Part shown: one piece after another, positions 9,140 through 17,330 of the stretch | Layout: every line of letters starts with the position of its first letter | Position numbering within the stretch: the stretch's first letter is position 1 | Source: Prevotella sp. | GTDB lineage: Bacteria; Bacteroidota; Bacteroidia; Bacteroidales; Bacteroidaceae | Direction of reading: 5' to 3' | Assembly: GCA_017449495.1 (NCBI GenBank) | Contig: JAFTFO010000025.1 | Span: 1-50,006 of the forward strand | DNA length: 50,006 bases | Notes under the pieces: generated by a model | What the model saw: the letters and a program-made list of their open reading frames with translations, nothing else | What the model was told of the DNA's origin: nothing | Databases searched by the model: none | Program-made: the position numbers and the translations under genes

Positions 9140-10798
9140 TCAGTTCTTTGTTATCCTGATCCAATCGGCATCCACCCAGCCACGGTCACACTTCGGATCA
9201 GTTTCTGCGGCCACAAAGCCAAACTTCGCACCGATCCACTTGCCCTCCTTCATCTGGAACATGTCACCACAATCAGTAAACTTTTTACCATTATGACTCC
9301 AGGCAAAGCGCACCTGACTGTCTTTCACAGAGAGGCGCAGGTAGATATCCTCATGGATGCCTGGCTTATAGTCGATCTTGTCGATGGCCGTCGGCTTCAG
9401 CGTGGCAATGACGTTCTCCGTCTGGGCATGCCCTTTATCAGCAGCATGGCAGGTCATCTGTACTAACTCGAACACCTGCCCCACCCTACGCACAACCAGC
9501 GCCGAGTAGTCGAGACCCATCATGATAAGGCCGCAAAACTGTCCGTCGGCCTTCGAAGTCATACGCAGTTTGGTCGTCACAGTAAACTCATCTGCAGGCG
9601 TCTTCTGAAGAAGCAGATTGGGCACTTCCCAGAAATTCTTCCACTCCTTACTTAATTTATAGGTATAGATACGGAAGGTGCCGAACGCTGTTGGCACGCC
9701 AAACTTCTCGTCATAGTTGGCATGCCACTGCCACTGCTTGCCCATGACGGGCGCATTGAACTCGTCACTCTCCACGGGATTGACGATAGAAGTGGGAAGT
9801 GAGGTGTGAGGCTTCTTGTGGGTTATCACAGGTTCGCCGTTCTTTCCCATGACGGGCCAACCCGTCGACCAGTCTACGGGATTCAGATGAACCACACGAC
9901 CGTATGCCTCCTTGTCCTGGAAGTGGAGGAACCAGTCCTCACCATACTTTGTATGCACCCAGCCACCCTGATGAGGGCCGTTGACGCTCGTCTTACCCTG
10001 GGCGAGCACAATCTTGTGCTCGTAAGGGCCGTAAGGAGACTTCGAGCGCATGGCCAACTGGAAACCCGTCGGCACACCACCGGCAGGACACATGATCCAG
10101 TACCAGCCGTCACGCTTATAGAACTTCGGTCCCTCGCAGGTACGGTTCTCCGTACCGTTGCCGTCGAACACGATGACAGGCTGTCCGATGGCCTTTGTGC
10201 CGTCAGGTGACAACTCGCGCACCGTCAGCACCGAGGCGAACTTCGAGCGAGAGTTAGCCCAGCCGTTCACCAAGTAGCAGCGCCCGTCGTCATCCCAAAG
10301 GGGCGTAGTATCGATATAGCCTTGCCCCCGGATCACGCAGACAGGCTTCTCCCACTTGCCGGCAGGATCCTGTGTCTTCACCATATACACACCGAAGTCG
10401 GGATCGCCCCAGTAGATGTAGTACCAGCCGTCGTGATAGCGGATGGAGGGAGCCCACACGCCATTACCGTGCTGCGGTGTGCTAAAGTGTTTCTCCAAAG
10501 CCTCATCGCCCTCATAGAGAGAGGTCAGCGCATAGTTGATGATCTCCCAGTTCACCAAGTCCTTGGAGTGCAGGATAGGCAGACCCGGGACACACTGGAA
10601 CGACGAGGCCGTCAGATAGTAGTCCTCCCCACTGGCCCCAACGCAGACATCAGGATCGCTGTAGTCGGCATTGATCACAGGATTGGTGTAGGTACCGTCA
10701 CCGTTGTCGGGCGACCATACCTCAGAACGATAATTTGTCTGAGCACCGGCCAAGACGGGCAAGGCCAGTGTCAGACAAATAAGCATTAACATTCTCAT
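9140..10798 (-). CDS. Secreted glycoside hydrolase family 43 (xylosidase/arabinofuranosidase-like)
   Basis: About 552 residues. A signal peptide (MRMLMLICLTLALPVLAGAQ) supports the ATG at 10798, two bases past the last base of the SDR stop; a longer upstream frame overlaps the SDR gene and is less likely. The five-bladed propeller catalytic domain shows the GH43 residues: Asp48 in DYSDPDVC (base), Asp163 in YIDTTPLWDD (pKa modulator) and Glu222 in CEGPKFYK (acid). From about residue 340 a concanavalin-like beta-sandwich of the GH43_C2 type follows. The enzyme probably removes arabinose or xylose side groups from pectin or xylan in the periplasm. It is co-transcribed with a uronate/gluconate-type SDR, which favours a pectin-related role; that is inference. 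Confidence 0.9.
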   Translation of the reverse strand: MRMLMLICLTLALPVLAGAQTNYRSEVWSPDNGDGTYTNPVINADYSDPDVCVGASGEDYYLTASSFQCVPGLPILHSKDLVNWEIINYALTSLYEGDEALEKHFSTPQHGNGVWAPSIRYHDGWYYIYWGDPDFGVYMVKTQDPAGKWEKPVCVIRGQGYIDTTPLWDDDGRCYLVNGWANSRSKFASVLTVRELSPDGTKAIGQPVIVFDGNGTENRTCEGPKFYKRDGWYWIMCPAGGVPTGFQLAMRSKSPYGPYEHKIVLAQGKTSVNGPHQGGWVHTKYGEDWFLHFQDKEAYGRVVHLNPVDWSTGWPVMGKNGEPVITHKKPHTSLPTSIVNPVESDEFNAPVMGKQWQWHANYDEKFGVPTAFGTFRIYTYKLSKEWKNFWEVPNLLLQKTPADEFTVTTKLRMTSKADGQFCGLIMMGLDYSALVVRRVGQVFELVQMTCHAADKGHAQTENVIATLKPTAIDKIDYKPGIHEDIYLRLSVKDSQVRFAWSHNGKKFTDCGDMFQMKEGKWIGAKFGFVAAETDPKCDRGWVDADWIRITKN

Positions 10799-10799
10799 A

Positions 10800-11603
10800 T
10801 TACTTCGGCTGCTTGCCAATGTAAGCGAGGATACCACCGTCTACATAGAGCACATGGCCGTTCACGGCGTCAGAAGCGTGAGAGGCGAGGAACACAGCGG
10901 GACCACCCAGTTCAGAAGGATCGAGCCAGCGGCCTGCGGGTGTCTTGGCGCAGATGAATGAGTCGAACGGATGACGGCTGCCGTCTGGCTGACGCTCACG
11001 GAGCGGAGCGGTCTGCGGGGTAGCGATGTAGCCCGGGCCGATACCGTTACACTGGATGTTGTACTCACCATACTCAGAGCAGATGTTGCGGGTCAGCATC
11101 TTCAGACCACCCTTGGCGGCAGCGTAGGCGCTGACGGTCTCACGACCCAGTTCCGACATCATCGAGCAGATGTTGATAATCTTACCCTCCTTGCGCTCCA
11201 TCATCTCAGGAATGACGGCAGAAGAGCAGATGAACGGACCCACGAGGTCGATGTCGATGACCTGCTGGAACTCGGCGCGCTTCATCTCGTGCATCGGAAT
11301 GCGCTTGATGATACCGGCGTTGTTGACGAGGATATCAATGTTGCCTACCTCTTCGTGAATCTTCTCCACGAGTGCCTTCACGGCGTTCTCGTCGGTCACG
11401 TCACAGACGTAGCCCTTCACGTTCTCGATGCCAGCCTCCTTGTAGTTGTCGAGACCGCGCTGCAGGGCAGCTTCGTTGATGTCGTTGAAGATGATGTTCT
11501 TGATGCCAGCGGCTACGAAAGCCTTGGCAATGTTGAAACCAATACCGTAAGATGCGCCGGTGATCCATGCGTTCTTACCTTCCAATGAAAATAGATTTGC
11601 CAT
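10800..11603 (-). CDS. SDR-family oxidoreductase, gluconate 5-dehydrogenase/KduD-like
   Basis: A 267-residue classical short-chain dehydrogenase. The NAD(P) motif TGASYGIG lies at 15-22, NNAG at 94-97, and the catalytic Ser147, Tyr160 and Lys164 (YAAAK) are all present. The C-terminal HVLYVDGG motif is intact. The sequence resembles gluconate 5-dehydrogenases and 2-dehydro-3-deoxy-D-gluconate 5-dehydrogenases (KduD), which act on sugar acids released from pectin or uronates; the exact substrate cannot be told from sequence. It is cytosolic. Its stop abuts the start of the GH43 gene, so the two form an operon. Confidence 0.88.
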   Translation of the reverse strand: MANLFSLEGKNAWITGASYGIGFNIAKAFVAAGIKNIIFNDINEAALQRGLDNYKEAGIENVKGYVCDVTDENAVKALVEKIHEEVGNIDILVNNAGIIKRIPMHEMKRAEFQQVIDIDLVGPFICSSAVIPEMMERKEGKIINICSMMSELGRETVSAYAAAKGGLKMLTRNICSEYGEYNIQCNGIGPGYIATPQTAPLRERQPDGSRHPFDSFICAKTPAGRWLDPSELGGPAVFLASHASDAVNGHVLYVDGGILAYIGKQPK

Positions 11604-11654
11604 AATAGTTTTATTTTAAGAAGTTATTAATCATTTCCCTTTCGTTGTTGAGTG

Positions 11655-11662
11655 CAAAGATA
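11655..11662 (-). promoter_or_regulatory. -7 box of the SDR-GH43 operon
   Basis: Minus-strand TATCTTTG, 51 bp upstream of the SDR start. The place where a -33 box should be is taken up by the AATTGAT array at 11671-11698, so there is no TTG. Confidence 0.5.
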
Positions 11663-11670
11663 CGAATATT

Positions 11671-11698
11671 AATTGATAATTGATAATTGATAATTGAA
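11671..11698. repeat. Heptamer array, 4 x AATTGAW
   Basis: Three copies of AATTGAT and one AATTGAA in perfect 7-bp register. The same unit recurs at 28205-28239 and 43880-43907. Confidence 0.9.
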
Positions 11699-11824
11699 AA
11701 TTAACATAAATTCCTCGAAAACGTTTTCGCGCGTACATAAATTATATATATCTTGCGTTCCCTGACCCAAGCATCCGTGAGAAATGGAAAGCCTTCGAGA
11801 CGTTTTGGAACAGATCATACACAT

Positions 11825-11922
11825 ACAGATGATACAGATATATTCAGAAAAATACTCCTGCGTACACCTGTGCGCATATATGTACGCAGGAGATATTTCT
11901 TAAAAACAAGTGTATCATCTGT
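11825..11922. repeat. 98-bp imperfect inverted repeat element
   Basis: Two 42-nt arms (11825-11866 and 11881-11922) flank a 14-nt centre. The inner 12 bp (CTCCTGCGTACA and its complement) and the outer 12 bp (ACAGATGATACA and its complement) are perfect, while the part between is diverged. No gene fits here. It may be a palindromic intergenic repeat or MITE-like element. The gap from 11604 to 12110 otherwise holds only the heptamer array and the 22-bp tandem repeat. Confidence 0.75.
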
Positions 11923-11952
11923 AATCTGTATCAATCATGGTGATAGCCCTTA

Positions 11953-12040
11953 CTCCGAGAAACCTGCCACCTTTCTCCGAGAAACCAGCCACCTTTCTCC
12001 GAGAAACCAGCCACCTTTCTCCCAGTTTGCAGCCACCTTT
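11953..12040. repeat. 22-bp tandem repeat, 4 copies
   Basis: Four head-to-tail units starting at 11953, 11975, 11997 and 12019. Each begins CTCC and ends GCCACCTTT. Units 2 and 3 are identical, unit 1 has one change, and unit 4 is more diverged in its middle. The 22-bp period rules out a conserved coding frame. Confidence 0.9.
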
Positions 12041-12110
12041 CTCCCGCCGGCATCACCCACGACACGAGAGATTATTAAAAGGATTAGTAAGGATTCTTCG
12101 GGATTAATTG

Positions 12111-12181
12111 TTGGACGACTCGGATTCGAACCGGGAATGACAGAACCAAAACCTGTAGTGTTACCATTACACCATCGTCCA
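12111..12181 (-). tRNA. tRNA-Gln (anticodon TTG)
   Basis: The minus strand folds into a cloverleaf: acceptor TGGACGA / TCGTCCA (7 bp), D-arm GTGTAATGGTAACAC, anticodon stem ACAGG / TCTGT around loop TTTTGGT (anticodon TTG, reading CAA), and T-loop TTCGAAT. The T-stem has one C-A mismatch. The discriminator base is A and CCA is not encoded. A promoter lies upstream at 12193-12224. Confidence 0.93.
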
Positions 12182-12192
12182 GAATGTGGGTG

Positions 12193-12224
12193 CAAAGTTA
12201 GTGAAAATTTGGCATACCGCCAAA
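12193..12224 (-). promoter_or_regulatory. Promoter of tRNA-Gln, embedded in the tyrS hairpin
   Basis: On the minus strand TTTG (12224-12221), 20 bp, TAACTTTG (12200-12193) is a full consensus match. The -33 box and spacer lie inside the hairpin that follows tyrS. Confidence 0.7.
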
Positions 12225-12232
12225 TTTTCACT
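12200..12232 (-). terminator. Hairpin after tyrS
   Basis: A perfect 14-bp stem (AGTGAAAATTTGGC and complement) with a 5-nt loop, 8 bp after the tyrS stop. There is no U-run behind it; the following bases are the tRNA promoter -7 box. Confidence 0.65.
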
Positions 12233-12240
12233 GACTAATC

Positions 12241-13536
12241 TTATTTTACGATCAATAAATAATAGTTCTTCTTGCCTTTCTGGGCGAGAATATACTTACC
12301 GTCGATGAGGTCTTCGGCCGTGATGGGACGGTTCTGGTCGGTGAGTTTCTCCTTGTTCAAAGAGACGCCACCACCCTGCACCATCTTACGCATCTCACCC
12401 TTCGAGGGGAATACGGGAGCCACCGTGGTCAACAGTTCGATGGCAGGCTGACCGAGCTGGTCGCGGGAGATCTCATGTTTCTCCACACCGTCGAACACAT
12501 CGAGGAAGGTCTGCTCGTCGAGCTTCTCAAGGGCTTCCTTCGTGGACTTACCGAAAAGAATGTTTGAGGCTTCAATGGCCATGTCGAGGTCCTCCTTCGA
12601 GTGTACCATGACCGTGACCTCCTCGGCAAGCCGCTTTTGGAGGACACGACGGCCGGGATCCTGCTTGTGCTCCTCGACGAGAGCATCGATCACCTCTTTC
12701 TCTAAGGAGGTGAATATCTTGATGTAACGCTCGGCATCGTCGTCGCTCACATTCAGCCAGAACTGGTAGAAGCGGTAGGGGGTCGTACGGTTACGGTCGA
12801 GCCAGATGTTACCGCTCTCCGTCTTGCCGAACTTCTTACCGTCGGACTTTGTGATCAGCGGACAAGTCAAGGCAAAGGTCTCGACTTCATTACCTAAGGT
12901 GCGGCGAATCAGTTCCGTTCCCGTGGTCATGTTACCCCACTGGTCGTTACCGCCTAACTGCAACTTCACACCATAGTGCTGATAGAGGTACAGGAAGTCG
13001 TAACCCTGCAGCAACTGATAGGTGAACTCCGTAAAGGAGAGGCCGTCGCGAGCCGTACCGTTCAGGCGCTGCTGAACGCTCTCCTTAGCCATCATATAGT
13101 TCACGGTGATATGCTTACCCACCTCACGTGCGAAGTCGAGGAAGGTGAAGTCTTTCATCCAGTCGTAGTTATTGACCATGATAGCGGCATTGGGCTCCTT
13201 CGACTCGAAGTCGAGGAACTTGGCCACCTGCTTCTTGATGCACTCCTGATTGTGATAGAGCGTCTCATTGTTCAACAGATTGCGCTCCTGCGACTTACCC
13301 GAGGGGTCGCCGATCATACCTGTGGCACCTCCCACGAGAATCACGGGGCGATGACCACAACGCTGCAAGTGACGGAGCATCATGATGCCACAGAGATGCC
13401 CGATATGCAGGGAGTCGGCCGTCGGGTCGGTTCCCAGATAGGCGGTCACCATCTCCTTCTGAAGCAGTTCCTCGGTACCCGGCATCATCTGTGCCAGCAT
13501 ACCACGCCATTTCAGTTCTTCAATAAAGTTCTTCAT
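12241..13536 (-). CDS. tyrS: Tyrosyl-tRNA synthetase
   Basis: 431 residues, the bacterial TyrRS length. It is class I with the HIGH motif at 44-47 (LHIGH), a KFGKT version of KMSKS at 235-239, and the tyrosine-binding QLLQGYDF segment near 174-181. The last 70 residues, ending in [15 protein letters not shown], form the S4-like RNA-binding domain. It charges tRNA-Tyr in the cytosol. It is the last gene of the rnpA-yidD-tyrS run. A spacer of 8-bp ATG-bearing repeats separates it from yidD, and the tRNA-Gln gene follows. Confidence 0.97.
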   Translation of the reverse strand: MKNFIEELKWRGMLAQMMPGTEELLQKEMVTAYLGTDPTADSLHIGHLCGIMMLRHLQRCGHRPVILVGGATGMIGDPSGKSQERNLLNNETLYHNQECIKKQVAKFLDFESKEPNAAIMVNNYDWMKDFTFLDFAREVGKHITVNYMMAKESVQQRLNGTARDGLSFTEFTYQLLQGYDFLYLYQHYGVKLQLGGNDQWGNMTTGTELIRRTLGNEVETFALTCPLITKSDGKKFGKTESGNIWLDRNRTTPYRFYQFWLNVSDDDAERYIKIFTSLEKEVIDALVEEHKQDPGRRVLQKRLAEEVTVMVHSKEDLDMAIEASNILFGKSTKEALEKLDEQTFLDVFDGVEKHEISRDQLGQPAIELLTTVAPVFPSKGEMRKMVQGGGVSLNKEKLTDQNRPITAEDLIDGKYILAQKGKKNYYLLIVK

Positions 13537-13543
13537 ATTCCTA

Positions 13544-13576
13544 TTTCATTTTTTCATTTCTTCATTATTTCATTTC
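13544..13576. repeat. Octamer array between yidD and tyrS
   Basis: CAT trinucleotides at 13547, 13555, 13563 and 13571 sit in exact 8-bp register (units TTTCATTT and variants). On the coding strand this is ATGAAA every 8 nt, just before the tyrS start. Confidence 0.85.
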
Positions 13577-13578
13577 TC

Positions 13579-13809
13579 CTACGGCACCGGGTCGTATCCG
13601 GATCCTCCCCAAGGATTGCATCTCAGGATGCGCCAGATGGCCAGTCCGAGGCCTTTGATAGGACCATGTTTCAGGATGGCCTGTCGGGCATACTCACTGC
13701 ATGTGGGTGTAAACCGACACGACGGTCCCAACAGGGGGGAAATGCATATCTGGTAGAACCTGATGGGGAGTACCAATAGCTGGGACAATATGTGAGACAA
13801 CCACTTCAC
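13579..13809 (-). CDS. yidD: Membrane protein insertion efficiency factor YidD
   Basis: 76 residues with the signature [11 protein letters not shown], an N-terminal amphipathic helix ([18 protein letters not shown]) and the C-terminal [17 protein letters not shown]. YidD is a small inner-face membrane protein that helps YidC insert proteins. The start is GTG at 13809; an ATG 9 bp upstream is out of frame and stops at once. It lies behind rnpA as in most bacteria, and arrays of 8-bp repeats flank it on both sides. Confidence 0.95.
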   Translation of the reverse strand: MKWLSHILSQLLVLPIRFYQICISPLLGPSCRFTPTCSEYARQAILKHGPIKGLGLAIWRILRCNPWGGSGYDPVP

Positions 13810-13811
13810 CC

Positions 13812-13845
13812 TTTCATTTTTTCATTGTTTCATTTTTTCATTTTT
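13812..13845. repeat. Octamer array at the rnpA-yidD junction
   Basis: CAT at 13815, 13823, 13831 and 13839, 8 bp apart. The array encodes the last residues of RnpA and contains its stop codon. Confidence 0.85.
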
Positions 13846-14223
13846 CCCAATGCTCTGTAGGATTTTCACCACTCGGGCTTCTACCTCCTTGGTGGGATAA
13901 TGCCTGTCGGAGAGCCAGATGAATCCTAACAGCAATTCCTGCGCCTCAGTCATTCCTTCCCACACCAGTTGCTTATGCTGGCGATAAGCCTCGCGGATCT
14001 GTCGTTTCACCCTATTCCTGTCGACGGCATGCTTGAACCGCTTCTTAGGCACACTGATCAACAGCTGTACTGGAGCGTGGCCGTCACGACGATTGGTCAC
14101 CTGGTATACGGCTCTGAGCGGAAAGGCAGAGACAGACTGGCTGTTGCCGTTATCAAAGAGCGCCTCTATCAGCAGATTGCTTACCATGCGCTCCCGCTTC
14201 CTGAAGGTAGGAGCCGCTGCCAT
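13822..14223 (-). CDS. rnpA: Ribonuclease P protein component
   Basis: 133 residues. The RNase P protein signature is seen as RNRVKRQIREAYR (about residues 76-88), preceded by the LLISVPKKRFKHAV strand. The protein binds the RNase P RNA and helps it cut tRNA 5' leaders. The start lies 4 bp after the hemD stop, so it is in the same transcript. The C-terminal residues (KNEKMKQ) are encoded by an octamer repeat array and are probably not functional. Confidence 0.95.
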   Translation of the reverse strand: MAAAPTFRKRERMVSNLLIEALFDNGNSQSVSAFPLRAVYQVTNRRDGHAPVQLLISVPKKRFKHAVDRNRVKRQIREAYRQHKQLVWEGMTEAQELLLGFIWLSDRHYPTKEVEARVVKILQSIGKNEKMKQ

Positions 14224-14227
14224 CGTG

Positions 14228-14977
14228 CTAACCTTGTTTCTCTAAGAGATAATGCAGAAGGGCTCCCGTCATGGAAGGATATTTCTCCGACGGAGCCTCG
14301 ATGTCAAGACGGAGCCCCGCGTCCTTGGCGGCCTTTGCCGTAGCAGGACCGAAGGTGGCGATGGCAATCTCACCCTGCTTGAAGTTGGGGAAATTCTTCG
14401 TCAGCGACTCAATTCCCGACGGGCTGAAGAAGATCAGCATGTCGTAGTCGAAGGTCTTGATCTCCTCTGGCGTGAAGTCATTGCTGACGGTCTTATACAT
14501 CACGCACTCCCTATGGATGAGTTTCTTTGACTCCAGCAGATTCGAGAGACTGTCATTATGGACGTCGCTCATCGGCACGAGATACTTCTCGTTCTTATGC
14601 TTCACCATCGCAGGGATCAAATCATCCACACGACCAGTCTCACCGAAGAACACCTTACGCTTGCGATACTGCACATACTTCTGAATATACAGGGCGATGG
14701 TCTCGGTCACACAGAAATACTTCATGTCCTCAGGGATCGTGATGCGCAACTCCTTGGCCATATTAAAGAAATGGTCAATGGCATGACGCGAAGTAAACAC
14801 GATGGCCGTATAGTCAAGGATGCTGACTTTCTGGGCACGGAACTCCTTCGCACTGATGGCCTCCACCTTGATAAATGGACGGAACACCAATTCGACCTCG
14901 AATCTGCTCGCAATATCAAAGTACGGCGACTTCTCACTGGCAGGCCTGGGCTGTGAGACTAAAATCTTCTTTATCAT
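14228..14977 (-). CDS. hemD: Uroporphyrinogen-III synthase
   Basis: 249 residues of the HemD fold, two Rossmann-like lobes. Recognisable parts are the N-terminal ILVSQPRP strand, IVFTSRHAIDHF in lobe 1, and FFSPSGIESL and IATFGPATAKAA in lobe 2. The enzyme closes and inverts hydroxymethylbilane to uroporphyrinogen III for haem or corrinoid synthesis. In Bacteroidota hemD often stands alone next to DUF4271 and rnpA, as here. The other haem genes are not in this window. Confidence 0.92.
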   Translation of the reverse strand: MIKKILVSQPRPASEKSPYFDIASRFEVELVFRPFIKVEAISAKEFRAQKVSILDYTAIVFTSRHAIDHFFNMAKELRITIPEDMKYFCVTETIALYIQKYVQYRKRKVFFGETGRVDDLIPAMVKHKNEKYLVPMSDVHNDSLSNLLESKKLIHRECVMYKTVSNDFTPEEIKTFDYDMLIFFSPSGIESLTKNFPNFKQGEIAIATFGPATAKAAKDAGLRLDIEAPSEKYPSMTGALLHYLLEKQG

Positions 14978-14984
14978 CTCTGTC

Positions 14985-15998
14985 TTAAAAAATTACTCTC
15001 AAATGATTCACGATGACCGCCAGTCCACCCCAAAGTGAAAGCAACGGTACCATTTCAAGGGCGCAAAAGTACAAAATTATTTGCATATAAAGCGCTTTTT
15101 GAGCAAAAAAGATGACATAAGTCTTGTAAAATGTTAGAATTTTGATTAAAAGCACCACTATGAAGGCATAAATAGCTGCATTTTGCATGGGGAACTGGAA
15201 ATATGCCCGCAATAACAGGACCGGGAATAACAGGACCCCCTCCATAGAAATGAGGAAGATTAATAATGTAAGAAATTTTTTATTCTTCGTACCATCAAAC
15301 ATGATATGGTTCACGATGGTATAGAGGAGGAACTTCGACAGGAAATAGCCTGCCATGACGAGGAAGATCACGCCCAGCAGCATGTGTTCCGTAGAGAAGA
15401 TAAAGGTGTCGTCGACCTCCGTTGTCACATACAGATAGTAGAGCAATGAGCAAGTCAGACAGGTGATGACCGAGAAGACGATCTGGATATTGATTTCATC
15501 GCCCGTCTCCGCCACAGAGTGCTCACCCTTCTGCACATAGAAGAAGTCCTTGATCTGCCGCCCGATGAACCCGGAGATTCTGGCAAAGGCAAATGTCATC
15601 ACAAGGAAGCAGAGGATCAACAGTCCCGAGATCAGGCTGTCGTTACGCAGGGTCTCCGGCACAGGATCTCCCGCCACACCGTAGCGTCCTCCATTCAGTT
15701 CCGGGTGATAGAGCGAGTCGTTAGAGAAGAAGTTCTCACGATAGTACGTGGGCAGCTTCACGTCCTTTAAGTCCCTTGGTATCCCCTCGCCCGGCAGATG
15801 GAGTGTATCCGGGCGCTCACTATAGTGTATCTCATCTGGCGCGAACCACGCCTGGATGGCGGAGTCCTGCTGGGCAGGCGTCGCATCCTTAGGCAATAAC
15901 CGCAGCACCTGATAAGGCGTCTGCGGCTTTGCTGGTGTTCGTGGCACTAAGTCAAGTGCGACGATACTGGGCGGTTCTACGTAGATCGAGTCTTGCAT
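14985..15998 (-). CDS. DUF4271 domain membrane protein
   Basis: 337 residues. The first 110 are Pro-rich and extracytoplasmic in look (RTPAKPQTPYQVL). From about residue 125 come roughly seven hydrophobic segments, the arrangement of DUF4271 proteins, which are restricted to Bacteroidota and of unknown function. The start codon overlaps the last base of the metK stop (TGATG), so translation is coupled. The hemD start follows 7 bp after the stop. Confidence 0.85.
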   Translation of the reverse strand: MQDSIYVEPPSIVALDLVPRTPAKPQTPYQVLRLLPKDATPAQQDSAIQAWFAPDEIHYSERPDTLHLPGEGIPRDLKDVKLPTYYRENFFSNDSLYHPELNGGRYGVAGDPVPETLRNDSLISGLLILCFLVMTFAFARISGFIGRQIKDFFYVQKGEHSVAETGDEINIQIVFSVITCLTCSLLYYLYVTTEVDDTFIFSTEHMLLGVIFLVMAGYFLSKFLLYTIVNHIMFDGTKNKKFLTLLIFLISMEGVLLFPVLLLRAYFQFPMQNAAIYAFIVVLLIKILTFYKTYVIFFAQKALYMQIILYFCALEMVPLLSLWGGLAVIVNHLRVIF

Positions 15999-17254
15999 CA
16001 GATTCCAAACTCCTTGCGGATGTCATCCACACGGTCCAGTTTTTCCCAAGTGAACAACTCCACCTCGATGGTCTTGGTCTCGTGGTAGTGGCTGGTGAAG
16101 GTCTTCTTCACCACTTCACTCTTCCGCCCCATGTGACCATAGGCAGCCGTCTCACTATACATCGGCTGACGGAGTTTCAGCGTGCGCTCAATGGCTTTCG
16201 GACGCAGGTCGAAGAGCTTCTCGATGCGCTTGGCAATCTCACCGTCGCTCATCTGCACCTTGCTACGACCGTAGGTGTTCACGTAGATGTTCATCGGACG
16301 GGCTACGCCGATGGCATAGCTCACCTGTACCAGCATCTCGTCGGCCACACCGGCAGCCACCATATTCTTGGCGATATGGCGGGCAGCATAGGCAGCCGAG
16401 CGGTCTACCTTCGACGAGTCCTTGCCCGAGAAGGCTCCTCCACCATGAGCACCCTTGCCTCCATAGGTGTCAACGATGATCTTACGACCTGTAAGGCCTG
16501 TATCTCCGTGAGGGCCGCCGATGACGAACTTGCCGGTGGGGTTCACGTAGTATTTGATGTCGAATCCAAAGAGGTCAAGCACCTTCTGCGAATGAATCTG
16601 CTGCTTAACCCTCGGGATGAGGATATTGATGACATCGTCCTTGATCTTGGCGAGCATCTTCTCGTCCTCGTCAAACTCGTCGTGCTGGGTACTGACCACG
16701 ATGGTGTCGATGCGCTCAGGAATGCCGGCATCGCTATACTGCACCGTCACCTGACTCTTGGCATCGGGACGCAGATAGGTCATCTCCTTTCCCTCCTTGC
16801 GGATGTCGGCTAAGGTACGCATAATCAGATGGGCCAAGTCAAGCGAGACGGGCATGTAGCTCTCCGTCTCATTGGTGGCATAGCCGAACATCATACCCTG
16901 GTCACCGGCTCCCTGCTCGTCCTCATCGGCACGGTCGACACCTTGATTAATGTCTGCACTCTGCTCGTGGATAGCCGTCAAGATACCACACGAGTCACCG
17001 TCGAACTGATACTCGGCCTTGGTATAGCCAATGCGCTTAATGGTGTTCCGGGCGATGGTCTGCAGGTCGATGTATTCTTCACTGCGCACCTCACCCATAA
17101 TCACAACCTGACCTGTGGTGACAAACGACTCGACGGCGCAGCGCGCCTTCGGGTCGTAAGCCAGGAACTGGTCTAATATCGCGTCTGAAATCTGATCCGC
17201 CACCTTGTCGGGATGGCCCTCAGACACTGACTCTGATGAAAACAAATAACTCAT
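15998..17254 (-). CDS. metK: S-adenosylmethionine synthetase
   Basis: 418 residues. The signatures are clear: [18 protein letters not shown] at the N-terminus, the [12 protein letters not shown] motif that binds ATP and methionine, and [19 protein letters not shown] in the last third. It makes SAM from methionine and ATP in the cytosol. It is somewhat longer than the E. coli enzyme, as is usual in Bacteroidota. No promoter is visible in the 76-bp gap upstream, which is filled by a heptamer array; it may be read from the M16 gene. Confidence 0.97.
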   Translation of the reverse strand: MSYLFSSESVSEGHPDKVADQISDAILDQFLAYDPKARCAVESFVTTGQVVIMGEVRSEEYIDLQTIARNTIKRIGYTKAEYQFDGDSCGILTAIHEQSADINQGVDRADEDEQGAGDQGMMFGYATNETESYMPVSLDLAHLIMRTLADIRKEGKEMTYLRPDAKSQVTVQYSDAGIPERIDTIVVSTQHDEFDEDEKMLAKIKDDVINILIPRVKQQIHSQKVLDLFGFDIKYYVNPTGKFVIGGPHGDTGLTGRKIIVDTYGGKGAHGGGAFSGKDSSKVDRSAAYAARHIAKNMVAAGVADEMLVQVSYAIGVARPMNIYVNTYGRSKVQMSDGEIAKRIEKLFDLRPKAIERTLKLRQPMYSETAAYGHMGRKSEVVKKTFTSHYHETKTIEVELFTWEKLDRVDDIRKEFGI

Positions 17255-17263
17255 TCTATACTA

Positions 17264-17324
17264 TAAACTGTAAACCGTAAACTGTAAACCGTAAACCGTA
17301 AACTGTAAACCGTAAACTGTAAAC
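17264..17324. repeat. Heptamer array, about 9 x TAAACYG
   Basis: Eight full and one partial 7-bp units (TAAACTG or TAAACCG) fill nearly the whole gap between the M16 gene and metK. The same unit is present on the other side of the M16 gene. Confidence 0.92.
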
Positions 17325-17330
17325 AAAAAA

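Noticed and set aside
10799-10837. Longer N-terminus for the GH43 enzyme
   Set aside because: It would overlap the SDR gene and place a polar stretch before the signal peptide that starts at 10798.
11953-12040. Short regular repeats that could suggest a CRISPR array
   Set aside because: The units are head-to-tail with no spacers, only four copies, and no cas gene is near.
12111-12181. tRNA pseudogene because of the T-stem mismatch
   Set aside because: All other stems are intact, the anticodon loop is normal for Gln, and a consensus promoter precedes it. A single C-A mismatch is tolerated in functional tRNAs.
11753-12238. 161-codon plus-strand frame across the tRNA region
   Set aside because: It reads through the inverted repeat, the 22-bp tandem repeat and the tRNA; composition is repeat-driven.
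13822-13845. Extra C-terminal RnpA residues as a functional tail
   Set aside because: They are encoded by the octamer array and do not look like RnpA family sequence.
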